Made by a program: the position numbers and the translations under genes
Notes under the pieces: model-generated
Databases searched by the model: none
What the model was told of the DNA's origin: nothing
Seen by the model: only the letters and a program-made list of their open reading frames with translations
Assembly (NCBI GenBank): GCA_900543885.1
Contig: UQTA01000008.1
Location: forward strand, 18,943-82,942
Source of the DNA: an uncultured Clostridium sp.
GTDB taxonomy: Bacteria; Bacillota; Clostridia; Lachnospirales; Lachnospiraceae
Direction of reading: 5' to 3'
DNA: 64,000 nucleotides
Shown here: piece after piece, positions 50,773 to 61,300 of the stretch
How the letters are laid out: each line of letters begins with the position of its first letter
Numbering within the stretch: position 1 is the stretch's first letter

Positions 50773-53094
50773 ATGGCATATACACAGATTAATCCTGCAA
50801 CAGGAAAGAAATTCCGGCTGATAAGCGCTCCTGTTGTGAAAAAAGATGCGAAAGCACTGGTAACAGGTAAGCCGGTCTACACCGATGACCTGGCACCAAA
50901 GGACTGCCTGATCGTAAAAGTGCTTAGAAGTCCTTATGCCCATGCGCTGATCGAAGAAATCGACTGTAAGGTTGCTTCCAGAGTTCCGGGGATCGAATGT
51001 ATTCTTACATGGAAGGATGTTCCTCAGAAGCGTTTTACCATGGCTGGCCAGACCTATCCGGAGCCAAGTCCGTATGACCGCCTGATCCTGGATCAGAGAG
51101 TACGTTTTGTGGGAGATGCAGTGGCTATCATCGCAGGTGAGACAGAAGCTGCGGTAGATCATGCAATGCGCCTTATTAAGGTGAAATATCAGGTTCTGGA
51201 GCCTGTTTTAGATATGCATGATTCAAAAGATGGAAAAATCCTGGTACATCCTGAGGATAACTGGAAAGCGCTGTGTAATGTGGGCGCTGATAATAAGAGA
51301 AACTTATGTGCCAGCGGCGGTGAGACCCACGGTGATCTGGAGGCAGCATTTGCAGGCTGCAGCCACATTGTGGAAAAAACATACCATACTAAAGCAAACC
51401 AACAGGCCATGATGGAGACTTTTCGTGCATTTACTTATATGGATGTATATGGACGTTTAAATGTAGTGGCTTCCACCCAGGTCGCTTTCCATGTGCGTCG
51501 TATCCTGGCTCATGCACTGGATGTATCAAAATCAAGGATTCGCGTTATCAAGCCAAGGATCGGTGGCGGCTTTGGTGCAAAGCAGACCGTAGTAGCAGAA
51601 GTTTATCCGGCGATCGTTACTATGAAGACCGGAAAACCGGCTAAGATCATTTACAGCCGCTATGAGTCCCAGATCGCATCTTCTCCACGTCATGAAATGG
51701 AGGTAAAGGTAAAGCTGGGCTGCGATGACAACGGTATTTTACAGGCAATGGATGTGTATACATTGTCCAATACAGGTGCTTTTGGCGAACATGGACCGAC
51801 TACAGTAGGTCTTTCAGGACACAAGTCTATTCCTTTGTACGGTACACCAAAGGCATTCCGCTTTGCTTATGATGTAGTTTATACCAACCGTATGTCCGCA
51901 GGTGCTTACCGCGGATATGGAGCAACCCAGGGTATTTTTGCTGTAGAGTCCGCTATAGACGAACTGGCAGCCCAGATGGGAATGAACCCCATTGAGCTTA
52001 GAAAGAAAAATATGATACGCCAGGGACAGGTGATGCCTGCTTACTATGGCGAAACTGCCAACAGCTGTGCTCTGGACCGCTGTGTAGACAAGGCTATGGA
52101 AATGATCGGCTGGGATGAAAAGTATCCAAGAAAAGACATGGGAAATGGCAAAGTAAGGGCAGTAGGTCTGGCAATGGCAATGCAGGGCTCTGCTATTTCC
52201 GGTGTAGACGTAGGAAGCGTTACCATTAAGGTAAATGATGACGGCTTTTACAGTATGACAATCGGTGCATCTGATATGGGAACCGGTTGTGATACCACAC
52301 TGGCACAGGTAGCAGCAGAGTGCCTGGATTGTGAGCTGGATGATATTGTGGTTTACGGTGTTGATACGGATATTTCCCCATATGACTCCGGTTCCTATGC
52401 TTCCAGTACTGCTTATTTGACGGGTATGGCAGTGGTAAAGACCTGTGAATCTTTGAAAAAGAAGATATTAAAGAAAGCAGCAGAATATCTGAATTGCTCA
52501 GAGGACGATCTGGAGTTTACTGGAAAGACAGTCCGCAGGTTAAATGCGCCTGAGGGAGAACCGACGGAGATCACACTGAAGGATATCGGAAATAAAGCTA
52601 TGTGCTTTAACGAAGAAGCCCTTCAGGCTACAGAGTCCCATACTTCACCTGTTTCCCCGCCACCATTTATGGCAGGTGCTGCAGAAGTGGAGATTGACAA
52701 GGAAACCGGTCATATCGAACTGATCCAGTTTGCCGCAGCAGTAGACTGTGGAACACCATTAAATGAAAATCTGGCCAGAGTACAGACAGAAGGCGGTCTG
52801 GCACAGGGAATTGGCATGGCAATGTATGAGGATGTAACCTATTCTGATCATGGCCGTGTTCATGAAAATTCCTTTATGCAGTATAAGGTACCAAGCCGTC
52901 AGGATGTGGGAAAAGTTCAGGTAGAATTTGAATGCAGCTATGAGCCAACTGGCCCCTTTGGTGCAAAATCCATCGGTGAGATCGTTATCAATACCCCATC
53001 TCCGGCTATTGCAAATGCGGTATATAATGCAGTCGGCGTTAGGATCAGGGAGCTTCCTATTACAGATGAGAAGATCTTTATGGGGATGAAATAA
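50773..53094 (+). CDS. Molybdenum hydroxylase molybdopterin-binding subunit (xanthine dehydrogenase-type)
   Basis: A 773-residue catalytic subunit of the xanthine oxidase family. Seen: FTGKPVYTDD-like start (VTGKPVYTDDLAP, about 32-44), KPRIGGGFGAKQT (molybdopterin contact), MSAGAYRGYGATQG, and FGAKSIGE with the catalytic Glu near the C-terminus. The motif YHTKANQQAMMETFRAF stands where xanthine dehydrogenases have Q-E-x-F-x-L-E-T/P. The natural substrate (purine, nicotinate or another heterocycle) cannot be decided. No xdhC, moa or selenium genes are next to it. Confidence 0.9.
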   Translation: MAYTQINPATGKKFRLISAPVVKKDAKALVTGKPVYTDDLAPKDCLIVKVLRSPYAHALIEEIDCKVASRVPGIECILTWKDVPQKRFTMAGQTYPEPSPYDRLILDQRVRFVGDAVAIIAGETEAAVDHAMRLIKVKYQVLEPVLDMHDSKDGKILVHPEDNWKALCNVGADNKRNLCASGGETHGDLEAAFAGCSHIVEKTYHTKANQQAMMETFRAFTYMDVYGRLNVVASTQVAFHVRRILAHALDVSKSRIRVIKPRIGGGFGAKQTVVAEVYPAIVTMKTGKPAKIIYSRYESQIASSPRHEMEVKVKLGCDDNGILQAMDVYTLSNTGAFGEHGPTTVGLSGHKSIPLYGTPKAFRFAYDVVYTNRMSAGAYRGYGATQGIFAVESAIDELAAQMGMNPIELRKKNMIRQGQVMPAYYGETANSCALDRCVDKAMEMIGWDEKYPRKDMGNGKVRAVGLAMAMQGSAISGVDVGSVTIKVNDDGFYSMTIGASDMGTGCDTTLAQVAAECLDCELDDIVVYGVDTDISPYDSGSYASSTAYLTGMAVVKTCESLKKKILKKAAEYLNCSEDDLEFTGKTVRRLNAPEGEPTEITLKDIGNKAMCFNEEALQATESHTSPVSPPPFMAGAAEVEIDKETGHIELIQFAAAVDCGTPLNENLARVQTEGGLAQGIGMAMYEDVTYSDHGRVHENSFMQYKVPSRQDVGKVQVEFECSYEPTGPFGAKSIGEIVINTPSPAIANAVYNAVGVRIRELPITDEKIFMGMK

Positions 53095-53229
53095 GCTGTC
53101 TGTAATAGCATGCAGTGAAGCGCGTAAGCGAATGGCTTGTGAGTGCAGGATGAACTCATGAGTGTAATAATAGAGCATAAAAAACCAGCCTTGCAGGCAA
53201 GATGCATAGTACATAAAGGTGTATAAATG

Positions 53230-53250
53230 CAGCCTGTGAGGCTGTTTTTT
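53230..53250 (+). terminator. Terminator of the molybdenum hydroxylase operon
   Basis: CAGCCT-GTG-AGGCTG (53230-53244) followed by T6. Confidence 0.8.
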
Positions 53251-53319
53251 GGCAAAAAAAGGGATTATTTAGACAAAAAAGAGATATTACATCCAGCAAT
53301 TATACTGCAAACTGCGATA

Positions 53320-53348
53320 TTGTGCTGGTAATCGACATATGTTATGAT
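53320..53348 (+). promoter_or_regulatory. Promoter of the sensor/regulator pair
   Basis: TTGTGC (53320-53325), 17-base spacer, TATGAT (53343-53348). Confidence 0.55.
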
Positions 53349-53405
53349 ACATTTGGTAAGTAGCTTAAAATACAGACTTTGATCAAAGGGAGAATGTGGA
53401 TTGAA

Positions 53406-55229
53406 ATGAAAAATAAAGGAAATTTTTTTTATAAATTAAGTTTTCACAATAAATTGTTCCTTATATTTCTTCCTCTTATATTTGCTTTTATCATCATTAC
53501 GGGGGGAGCATGTCTTTCTATATCTTCGGAGCAGTTAAAATTAAATACCGAAGGCATGATGGAAAATTCTGTACATCAGACGGAAACGATGATTGAAGAT
53601 AAGCTTAATACAATACATTTAAAAGCTGTATCAATCGTGGATAGCAGTGCGTTCAAATATTTTGTATTTTTACATAAACGTCAGGATCCGATTGACAAAG
53701 AGTATCTGAAGAACAGAAAGAAGCTGTATCAGCAGCTGACAGATATTGCGGTGGATAATGCAGAACTGATTGATTCTATTGTAATACTGGAAAAAACCGG
53801 AAAAAATATTGTATATATGAGAAGCCCGTCCCCGTATGTTATGAAAGATACATATGATACACTGCTTGGTAGGCTTGATATTGAAAATGAAAATAAGGAA
53901 CTATTCCGGTATATATGGCAGAATGAGCATGAAGACACCTTATTATCTACAAAAATACCAAGGAAAGTTATGACTTTATTATGTGTAAATGGGGATTCAG
54001 TTTCAGCGTCAGGTGCAATTCTTGCAATTAATTTTCGTGTGGGATTTATCACAGATATATTAAAAAATATAGTGACTAATAAGGGGAGTTTTGCAGCAGT
54101 TTTATCGTCAGACGGTCTTTCATGTTATGAGGAAACGGCAGGTGCATGGAAATTATCAGATATAGATAAAGAAAAGATATTAAGTGATAAGAAAGTTGGA
54201 AACGTCAGTTTTATAACAAAAGATACAGATGGAAAAGATATTATGCTGACTTATGAAAAACTGTTTTCCAATAATTGGGTAATTGTTTATGGCGTTCCGT
54301 TAAAAAGCATTATGACAGGAACGGAAGTTATGAAAAAAATGATTTTTTTGCTTGTAGTCCTGATGTTGATCGCTGCATGCGTACCTGTGATGTATTTATC
54401 CAGGTGGATGTCAAAAGATATTTCAGGATTAGCAGAGCAGATAGAGAAATATGAGATAGGGGCAAAAGAATTATCATTTACCACAAAGGATCAAAAAGAA
54501 TTGAAGCGGGTTGCAGGGGCTTTAAACCAAATGGTAGAAACGATACAAGTTCAGGTACGTGAGATCATACAGGTAGAAAAAAGAAAAAGAAAAGCAGAAC
54601 TTTTAATGCTCCAGTCACAGATCAATCCCCATTTTCTATATAATACACTATTTTCTGTGAAAACACTGATCGATCTGCAGCGTTATCAGATGGCAAGTGA
54701 TATGTTTCAATCCCTGATCGATTTTTATGTGATCAGTTTAAATCATGGAAAAGAAAGAGTTACTATTAGAAAAGAATTAGAGGTAATAAACCATTATCTG
54801 AGCATTTTAAAAATCAGATATAATGAGTCTTTTGAATGGCTGGTTAATGTAGATGAGGATATTTTGGATTGCGAGATATTGACTTTGACTTTACAGCCGC
54901 TTGTAGAAAATGCAGTCCAACATGGGATCAAGAATAAAACAGAAAAAGGAATGATCGATATATCGGGGTGCTCTCTTGATGGTACGATCATATTAACAGT
55001 GTGGGATAACGGAGATGGGATTTCGCCGGAAACACTGGAAGTGTTGGAAAATGATATTAACGAAAAAGAATTGCAGGATAAGAAAGAAAATCCTCATTTT
55101 GGTTTATGGAACAGTAATCAGCGTTTAAAATTATATTTTGGAGAAGAATATGGTATTCAAATGGAAAGTGAGAAAGGAAAATATACCAGTGTGACAGTGA
55201 GAATACCAGAGAAAAAATACGAGGGTTAA
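53406..55229 (+). CDS. YesM-type sensor histidine kinase
   Basis: A 607-residue membrane sensor: TM1 (about 16-37), an extracytoplasmic dCache-like sensor region (38-308), TM2 (311-333), a HAMP linker (334-390), the His_kinase domain with LQSQINPHFLYNTL (phospho-acceptor His409) and a C-terminal HATPase domain (PLVENAVQHGIKNK, WDNGDGI, FGLWNSNQRL). With the next gene it makes a YesM/YesN pair, which in Firmicutes governs import of plant or host sugars. The start is uncertain: ATG 53406 lies 13 bases after GGGAG, while ATG 53394 is only 1 base from it. Confidence 0.9.
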   Translation: MKNKGNFFYKLSFHNKLFLIFLPLIFAFIIITGGACLSISSEQLKLNTEGMMENSVHQTETMIEDKLNTIHLKAVSIVDSSAFKYFVFLHKRQDPIDKEYLKNRKKLYQQLTDIAVDNAELIDSIVILEKTGKNIVYMRSPSPYVMKDTYDTLLGRLDIENENKELFRYIWQNEHEDTLLSTKIPRKVMTLLCVNGDSVSASGAILAINFRVGFITDILKNIVTNKGSFAAVLSSDGLSCYEETAGAWKLSDIDKEKILSDKKVGNVSFITKDTDGKDIMLTYEKLFSNNWVIVYGVPLKSIMTGTEVMKKMIFLLVVLMLIAACVPVMYLSRWMSKDISGLAEQIEKYEIGAKELSFTTKDQKELKRVAGALNQMVETIQVQVREIIQVEKRKRKAELLMLQSQINPHFLYNTLFSVKTLIDLQRYQMASDMFQSLIDFYVISLNHGKERVTIRKELEVINHYLSILKIRYNESFEWLVNVDEDILDCEILTLTLQPLVENAVQHGIKNKTEKGMIDISGCSLDGTIILTVWDNGDGISPETLEVLENDINEKELQDKKENPHFGLWNSNQRLKLYFGEEYGIQMESEKGKYTSVTVRIPEKKYEG

Positions 55230-55232
55230 AGA

Positions 55233-56471
55233 ATGAAATTGTTGATCGTGGATGATGAAGATATTATACGGGAAGGTATCGTAGAAAAGATAGCATGGAA
55301 AGAAAATGGTTTTACGTTGACAACTCCCGGTAAAAATGGTCTTGATGCAAAAGAAATTATTGAAAGGGAAAGGCCGGATATTGTACTTACGGATATTAAT
55401 ATGCCTTTTATAAATGGGTTAGAACTGGCAGCCTGGATAAGAGAAGAATATCCGGATATTAAGATCATTTTTCTTACAGGATATGATGAATTTCAGTATG
55501 CGAAAAAAGCAATCCAGTTAAAAGCCAGTGCTTATATTTTAAAATATGAAAAGCAGGAGATCCTTTTGCAGGAGATAAAGAGTGTTGCGGAACTGTTAGA
55601 AAGAGAAAGGGCAGGAGAACGCTTATTGGATCAGGCTATTCGCCAACAGGCTGTTGAGACAGTAAGCGACCTGATCATTGGTTTTGCGAGAAATTCAGAC
55701 CGTCAGTCAGTTCTGAAAAAAATGGGATGGAAAAAAGAAGCAGCGGCATATTATTTTGTTATTTTGGATGTTGCCCTTAATACACCTGTAGATGAAGATA
55801 AACCAAATGAAAACGGTCTTTATCTTTTTTCTTATATCAATGCAGCAAAAGAGGTAAGTGAAGCACATTGTGCAACAGTCGTATGTGGCTCTTATGATAA
55901 TCAGGTATTTGTTATTTTCGCCCAGGAGGAAAATGAGAGAGATTTTTATAAGCATGTAAAAGAAACAGCAGAAGAGATAATTGTAAAGTTTCAGGAATTT
56001 CTGAAAGTAGAAGCATGGGCGGGGATCAGTGATGTATATGATGATATCTTTCAAACAGATATGGCATATAATTCTGCTTATATGGCATTGCAGCTGGCAA
56101 AAGGCCATGGAAATAAGAGGATCGTTTGTACACAGACTTCTGATAATGGTATGGTAAATGGAAACGGTATCATGCAGGAAATTGCTGAATATATTCATCA
56201 GAATTATACTATAGCTGGTTTAAGCCTAAATGATCTTTCAGAAGCGATCCATTTGTCTCCATCTCATTTATGCCGTCTGATAAAAAAGTATGAAAATACA
56301 AATTTTATGGTATGGCTGACAAAAGTACGTGTAAAAATGGCTGCAGAGCTGATACGGACAACAGATATGAAAGTGTATGAGATCTGCGAAAAAGTTGGAT
56401 ATAATAATCCACAATATTTTAGCGTTGTTTTTAAAAAATATATGGGCTGTAGTCCGAGAGATTATAAATAA
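55233..56471 (+). CDS. YesN-type response regulator with AraC DNA-binding domain
   Basis: A 412-residue regulator. The receiver domain (1-120) has Asp7/8 (VDDED), phospho-acceptor Asp54 (LTDINMPF) and Lys at 105 or so (LKYEK). The middle 140-300 is of the YesN linker type. The C-terminal AraC-family domain (about 310-412) has two helix-turn-helix units, ending VGYNNPQYFSVVFKKYMGCSPRDYK. Starts 3 bases after the kinase stop. It most likely activates the downstream ABC transporter and mannosidase genes. Confidence 0.92.
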   Translation: MKLLIVDDEDIIREGIVEKIAWKENGFTLTTPGKNGLDAKEIIERERPDIVLTDINMPFINGLELAAWIREEYPDIKIIFLTGYDEFQYAKKAIQLKASAYILKYEKQEILLQEIKSVAELLERERAGERLLDQAIRQQAVETVSDLIIGFARNSDRQSVLKKMGWKKEAAAYYFVILDVALNTPVDEDKPNENGLYLFSYINAAKEVSEAHCATVVCGSYDNQVFVIFAQEENERDFYKHVKETAEEIIVKFQEFLKVEAWAGISDVYDDIFQTDMAYNSAYMALQLAKGHGNKRIVCTQTSDNGMVNGNGIMQEIAEYIHQNYTIAGLSLNDLSEAIHLSPSHLCRLIKKYENTNFMVWLTKVRVKMAAELIRTTDMKVYEICEKVGYNNPQYFSVVFKKYMGCSPRDYK

Positions 56472-56489
56472 AATGATCAATATATAAAG

Positions 56490-56517
56490 CTGTCAGAGAG
56501 ATCTGGCAGTTTTTTTT
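56490..56517 (+). terminator. Terminator between the regulator and transporter genes
   Basis: CTGTCAGA (56490-56497) pairs with TCTGGCAG (56502-56509), GAGA tetraloop, T8 run. It separates the sensor pair from the ABC genes. Confidence 0.9.
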
Positions 56518-56558
56518 GATAAAAAATCAAACAAAAGAAGCAAACTGCTTTATGTAAA

Positions 56559-56586
56559 ATGACAGATATTTGTAATAAAATAAAAT
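56559..56586 (+). promoter_or_regulatory. Possible promoter of the ABC/mannosidase operon
   Basis: ATGACA (56559-56564), 16-base spacer, TAAAAT (56581-56586). It is weak and AT-rich, as expected if a regulator such as the YesN protein activates it. Confidence 0.35.
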
Positions 56587-56612
56587 CATAAAAAATATGT
56601 GAGGTGAAGGTT

Positions 56613-57515
56613 ATGAAAATGAATAAAAAATATCGTTCGGATCAGTATTTTCCATATCTACTGATATTACCTACAGTTTTACTGATCGTACTGTTTATGT
56701 TCTATCCGATTACCCAGGTTGTGAACTTAAGTTTGCAGGATTATTCTACGAATAGTTTTTCAGGAGTAGGTAATTTTATCGGATTAGAAAATTTTAAGAA
56801 GCTGCTTACAGGGGATAAAGTTTTTTCAAAGGCATTTGGGGTCAGCTTGAAATGGGTAGTAGCAGAAATTATAGGTCAGGTTATCTTAGGAATGGGCATT
56901 GCTTTATTATTGAATCAAAAAGTAAAGTGCCGCGGTCTTTTCAGATCAATTGCCTTTATGCCATGGGCTGTTTCAGGTGTGCTGGCAACGATGCTGTGGA
57001 CGATCATGTATAACCAGCATGTAGGTGTGATTAATGATATTTTAGAGAAAGTAGGAATATTAAAAGATGGAGTAGCATGGTTGTCTAATCCTCATACAGC
57101 TTTTTGGGCGGTTGTTGTATCAGAGCTGTGGAGAGGTATACCATTCTTTGCGATCACGATCCTTGCAGGCTTGCAGTCTATCTCCCAGGATATATACGAA
57201 TCATGTGATATAGATGGCTGCAGCTCTGTTCAGCGTTTTCGTTATATTACTCTTCCTTTTTTGAAGGAAACACTGACATTTTCTGTTTTATTAAGATGTA
57301 TATGGGAATTTAATTCGATTGATTTAATATTTACAATGACCAATGGTGGTCCGCTTCGCTTAACCACAACAATGCCGGTATATTTGATGCAGCAGGCAGT
57401 TGTTGGCGGAAAATATGGTTATGGTTCTGCTATGGCAGTTTTGATGGCAGCAGGATTGCTTCTTTTTGCTGTTATTTATTTAAAGATAACGAAATATGGG
57501 GTGGAAGAAAAATGA
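56613..57515 (+). CDS. ABC sugar transporter permease 1 (MalF/LacF-type)
   Basis: A 300-residue inner-membrane permease with six helices and a MalF-like start (YFPYLLILPTVLLIVLFMFYPITQVVNLSLQDY). The EAA loop that meets the ATPase is ESCDIDGCSSVQRFRYITLPFL (about 208-229, ending in the L-P motif). The start is ATG 56613 behind GAGGTG. Overlaps the next gene by four bases. Belongs to the CUT1 family for oligosaccharides. Confidence 0.92.
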   Translation: MKMNKKYRSDQYFPYLLILPTVLLIVLFMFYPITQVVNLSLQDYSTNSFSGVGNFIGLENFKKLLTGDKVFSKAFGVSLKWVVAEIIGQVILGMGIALLLNQKVKCRGLFRSIAFMPWAVSGVLATMLWTIMYNQHVGVINDILEKVGILKDGVAWLSNPHTAFWAVVVSELWRGIPFFAITILAGLQSISQDIYESCDIDGCSSVQRFRYITLPFLKETLTFSVLLRCIWEFNSIDLIFTMTNGGPLRLTTTMPVYLMQQAVVGGKYGYGSAMAVLMAAGLLLFAVIYLKITKYGVEEK

Positions 57516-58354
57516 CAATAAAGATGAAAAAAAAGTTAAAAAAAGCATTAGGTATATATCTTCCATTAATAATAATTGCCTTCATTACAGCTGCACCTGT
57601 AATATGGAGTATTATTACATCTTTTAAAATGCCGGAGGATGTATTTAAACTTCCAGTAAGATATATTCCGGCGCCAGCTACATTTTCTAATTACATTATT
57701 TCATGGACACGAAATAAATTTTCCATGTATTTCTTCAATAGTTTAGCGATCGGGCTGGGAGCAGTTATATTTATTGTTGTGTTTTCCATGTTGAATGGGT
57801 ATGCATTGTCCAGATTTAAATTTAAGGGAAAAAGTCTGTTTATGATGCTATTGCTTTTAACACAAATTATGCCTGTGATCATTTACATAGTTCCGCTGTT
57901 TTTAATGTTTAACAAAATGGGAATGATCAATACGAGAGGATCCGTAATCCTTTTCTATATAGTTTCACAGACACCATTTAATACACTTTTAATGAGGGGA
58001 TTTATTAACGATGTGCCTATTGAAATTGAAGAAGCAGCTATGGTAGATGGTGCCAGCAGATTTTATATTATCAGCAGGATCGTTCCAAGGATCGTTCTTC
58101 CGGGAATTGTAGCGACCAGTGCATTTGCATTTGTAGGATGCTGGAATGAATTTCAGGTTGCATTTTCTTTCATTATGTCAAATGATAAATTTACGATTCC
58201 GGTAGCATTAAAATCACTGATCGCAGAGTCTTCTGTGAATCTGGCATCACTGGCAGCCAGCAGTGTGATTGCTTTGATACCACCAATTATATTATTTGCG
58301 TTTATACAAAAGCATCTGGTTAGTGGAATGGCATCTGGTGCAGTAAAAGGTTAA
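57512..58354 (+). CDS. ABC sugar transporter permease 2 (MalG/LacG-type)
   Basis: A 280-residue permease with six helices. The EAA loop is EIEEAAMVDGASRFYIISRIVPRIVLPG (about 171-198), the most conserved part. Basic Lys-rich N-terminus (MTIKMKKKLKKALG). Overlaps permease 1 (ATGA) and is followed by the mannosidase gene after 11 bases. No msmX-type ATPase gene lies in the locus; such ATPases are often shared and encoded elsewhere. Confidence 0.92.
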   Translation: MTIKMKKKLKKALGIYLPLIIIAFITAAPVIWSIITSFKMPEDVFKLPVRYIPAPATFSNYIISWTRNKFSMYFFNSLAIGLGAVIFIVVFSMLNGYALSRFKFKGKSLFMMLLLLTQIMPVIIYIVPLFLMFNKMGMINTRGSVILFYIVSQTPFNTLLMRGFINDVPIEIEEAAMVDGASRFYIISRIVPRIVLPGIVATSAFAFVGCWNEFQVAFSFIMSNDKFTIPVALKSLIAESSVNLASLAASSVIALIPPIILFAFIQKHLVSGMASGAVKG

Positions 58355-58365
58355 AGAGGGAAAAG

Positions 58366-61300
58366 ATGAATTTAATAAACGATTTTGATATGGAGCGGAT
58401 CAGTCAGGCCATAGAAGATATCGGATCTTTATGTATTGCAGATATATTTAGTCCTGGGAAACTATGGTATGCACCCGTAAAAATGGATTGGAAAACAGCT
58501 CCTGAATTTGATCCGTTCGGACCAATGGATCGATGGGGCGGATATGATGAATATGGGTGGTTCCGTTGTATTTTTACAATACCAGCGGAAGCTGACGGAA
58601 AAGAATTATGGGTGGAGATTTCTCAGGACAAACGAGAATGGTATGCCCAGAATCCTCAGTTTCTTCTATACTGTAATGAAAAACCAATGCAGGGGTTGGA
58701 TCTGTATCACGAAAGTTGTCTTTTGAGAAAAAAAGCAGTTTCCGGTGAAACACTACAACTGGATTTTGATGCATGGGCAGGTATGGTCACAAGAGGCCGT
58801 ACCTGGAGTGATAAAGAAAACCGGCCGGGTTTATTTGCAATACGTTTTTTCACTTTGGAGGAAGATATCCAGTCTTTTTATTATGATATAAAAACAGTGT
58901 ATGAGACTGCGAAATATACGGATAAGGAAAGTGAAAAAGGCCTCAGACTGCGAAAAATTTTAAATGAAACGATAGGACAGCTGGATTTTAGAGAAAAAAA
59001 CAGGTTCAGGCAGACACTTCCAGAAGCAAAAAAAATATTAGAGCAGATATGGGAGACGGAAAGAACTGAAAATATCCAGGCTTTTTGTGTAGGTCATACC
59101 CATATAGATATAGCATGGATGTGGAGATTTCAGCACACAAAAATGAAGGTTCAAAGAAGTTTCAGTACAGCTTTGAAGCTTTTAGATGAATATCCGGAAT
59201 ATAAATTTATGTCATCCCAGCCGCAGCTTTATGAATATATGGAAGAAACCCAGCCTGAACAATTTAAGAAAATCCAAAAATATGTACAGGAAAGCCGTTG
59301 GGAACCGGAAGGCGGAATGTGGGTAGAAGCAGACTGTAATCTGACTTCCGGAGAAAGTCTGATCCGTCAGTTTTTAATTGGAAAAAAATATTTTCTGGAA
59401 AAATTTGGAAAAGACAGTAAGGTATTATGGTTGCCAGATGTATTTGGATATTCAGCATCGCTTCCTCAGATCTGTAAAAAATGTGGAATAGATTATTTTA
59501 TGACAACCAAGATCAGCTGGAATGAGAAGGATAAGATACCTTTTGATACTTTTATGTGGAAAGGGGTAGACGGAACAGGATTATTGACCCACTTTGCACC
59601 TGCAAAGCAGTATGATAAAACAGATTATAATCCATTTGGATTTGCCAGAAGTCCCTATATTACTACGTATAACGGAATTTTGGAACCGGATTATGTTATG
59701 GGAGGCTGGAAACGTTATAGTCAGAAAACTCTGGAACCTTCATTTTTGATCCCATATGGCTATGGAGATGGCGGTGGTGGAACAACCCGTGATATGGTAG
59801 AAAAGGGAAAGAGAATGGAAAAAGGAATTCCCGGTTGTCCGCTGGTAAAGTTTTCAGATAGTTTATCTTTCTTTCAATATCTGGATCAGAAAGTGAAGGG
59901 AAAGAAGGAGCTTCCTGAATGGAATGGAGAGTTATATCTGGAATTCCATAGGGGAACCTATACATCCGTAGGGGAAATAAAACGTTTAAACCGAAAAGCA
60001 GAAAGCAAACTGCAGGAGACAGAATTTCTTTTGTGTATGGCCCAATGTGTATCCCGGGGATTTACATGGGATAGGGAACAATGGGAAAAAATGGAAAAAC
60101 AATTCCTTACTAATCAATTTCATGATATTCTTCCTGGATCGTCGATCACAGAAGTTTATGAAGATGTAAAGAAGATATATACAGAGATATTTGCGGTTTT
60201 AGAAAATTATAAACAGCAGGCGCTTAGGATATTAGAAGAGAAAATACCAGATAAGAAGCTGACAGTTTTAAATACTCTGGGATTTGAACGGGAAGGAACG
60301 ATCCTGTTTTCATACAAAAGTCAGGCCAGACAGCTGATTCTTGAAGGAGAATCCGGCTGCCGGTACGTGGCACAAAAGTGTGATGACGGGAAGTACATAG
60401 CAAGAGTGAAGGCACCAGCAGGTCAGTTCGCAATTTTTGACGTAAAAGAGGTTTCAACCCAGGAAGAGACAGCTCCATTATGGAAGTGGGATGGGCATTG
60501 TCTGGAGTCTGCGTTGCTTCGGATCGTATTTGAAAAAGATGGAACATTAAGCTCTATTTATGATAAAGAAGAAGAACGTGAAGTATTATCAGGTCCAGGT
60601 AATTGTCTGGAAACATATGAAGACAGACCATATCAGTATGATGCATGGGAAATCAGTCCGTATTATCGTAAAAAGAGTTATGATGGCGGCAGTTTAACAT
60701 CAATGGAACTTACTGAAATGGGAGTGGTAAGAGCCTGCATTACGCAAAAAAGAAAATATTTGTCTTCAGAGATCATACAGAATATTTACGTGTATGCAGG
60801 AAGTAAAAGGATTGATTTTGTTACGAAGATCAATTGGAAAGAAGAACATATTTTACTGAAAGCGGCATTTCCGGTGGATATTTTTGCAGATAAGGCAGTG
60901 TATGAGATCCAGTTTGCAACAGTTGAACGTCCTACACATACCAATACTTCCTGGGATGCAGAAAAGTTTGAAACATGTGCACAGCGTTTTGGAGATATCA
61001 GTGAACCAGGATATGGTGCAGCACTTTTGAATGACTGCAAATATGGATATGATATACATGATGGTGTGATGCGGCTGACTTTATTGAAATCTCCTACATT
61101 TCCAAATACAGCGGATAAGGGATACCATGAGTTTACTTATTCTTTTTTACCCCATAAGGGAACTTACCGTGAAGGTCAGGTACAAAAACATGCCTATGAA
61201 CTGAATAATCCACTGGAAGTTATATGGGGAAGAGGCGAGAAAAAAGAAACAGGCTGCGGATCCCTGATCCAATGTCAGACAGAGGGGATTTTTATTGAAA

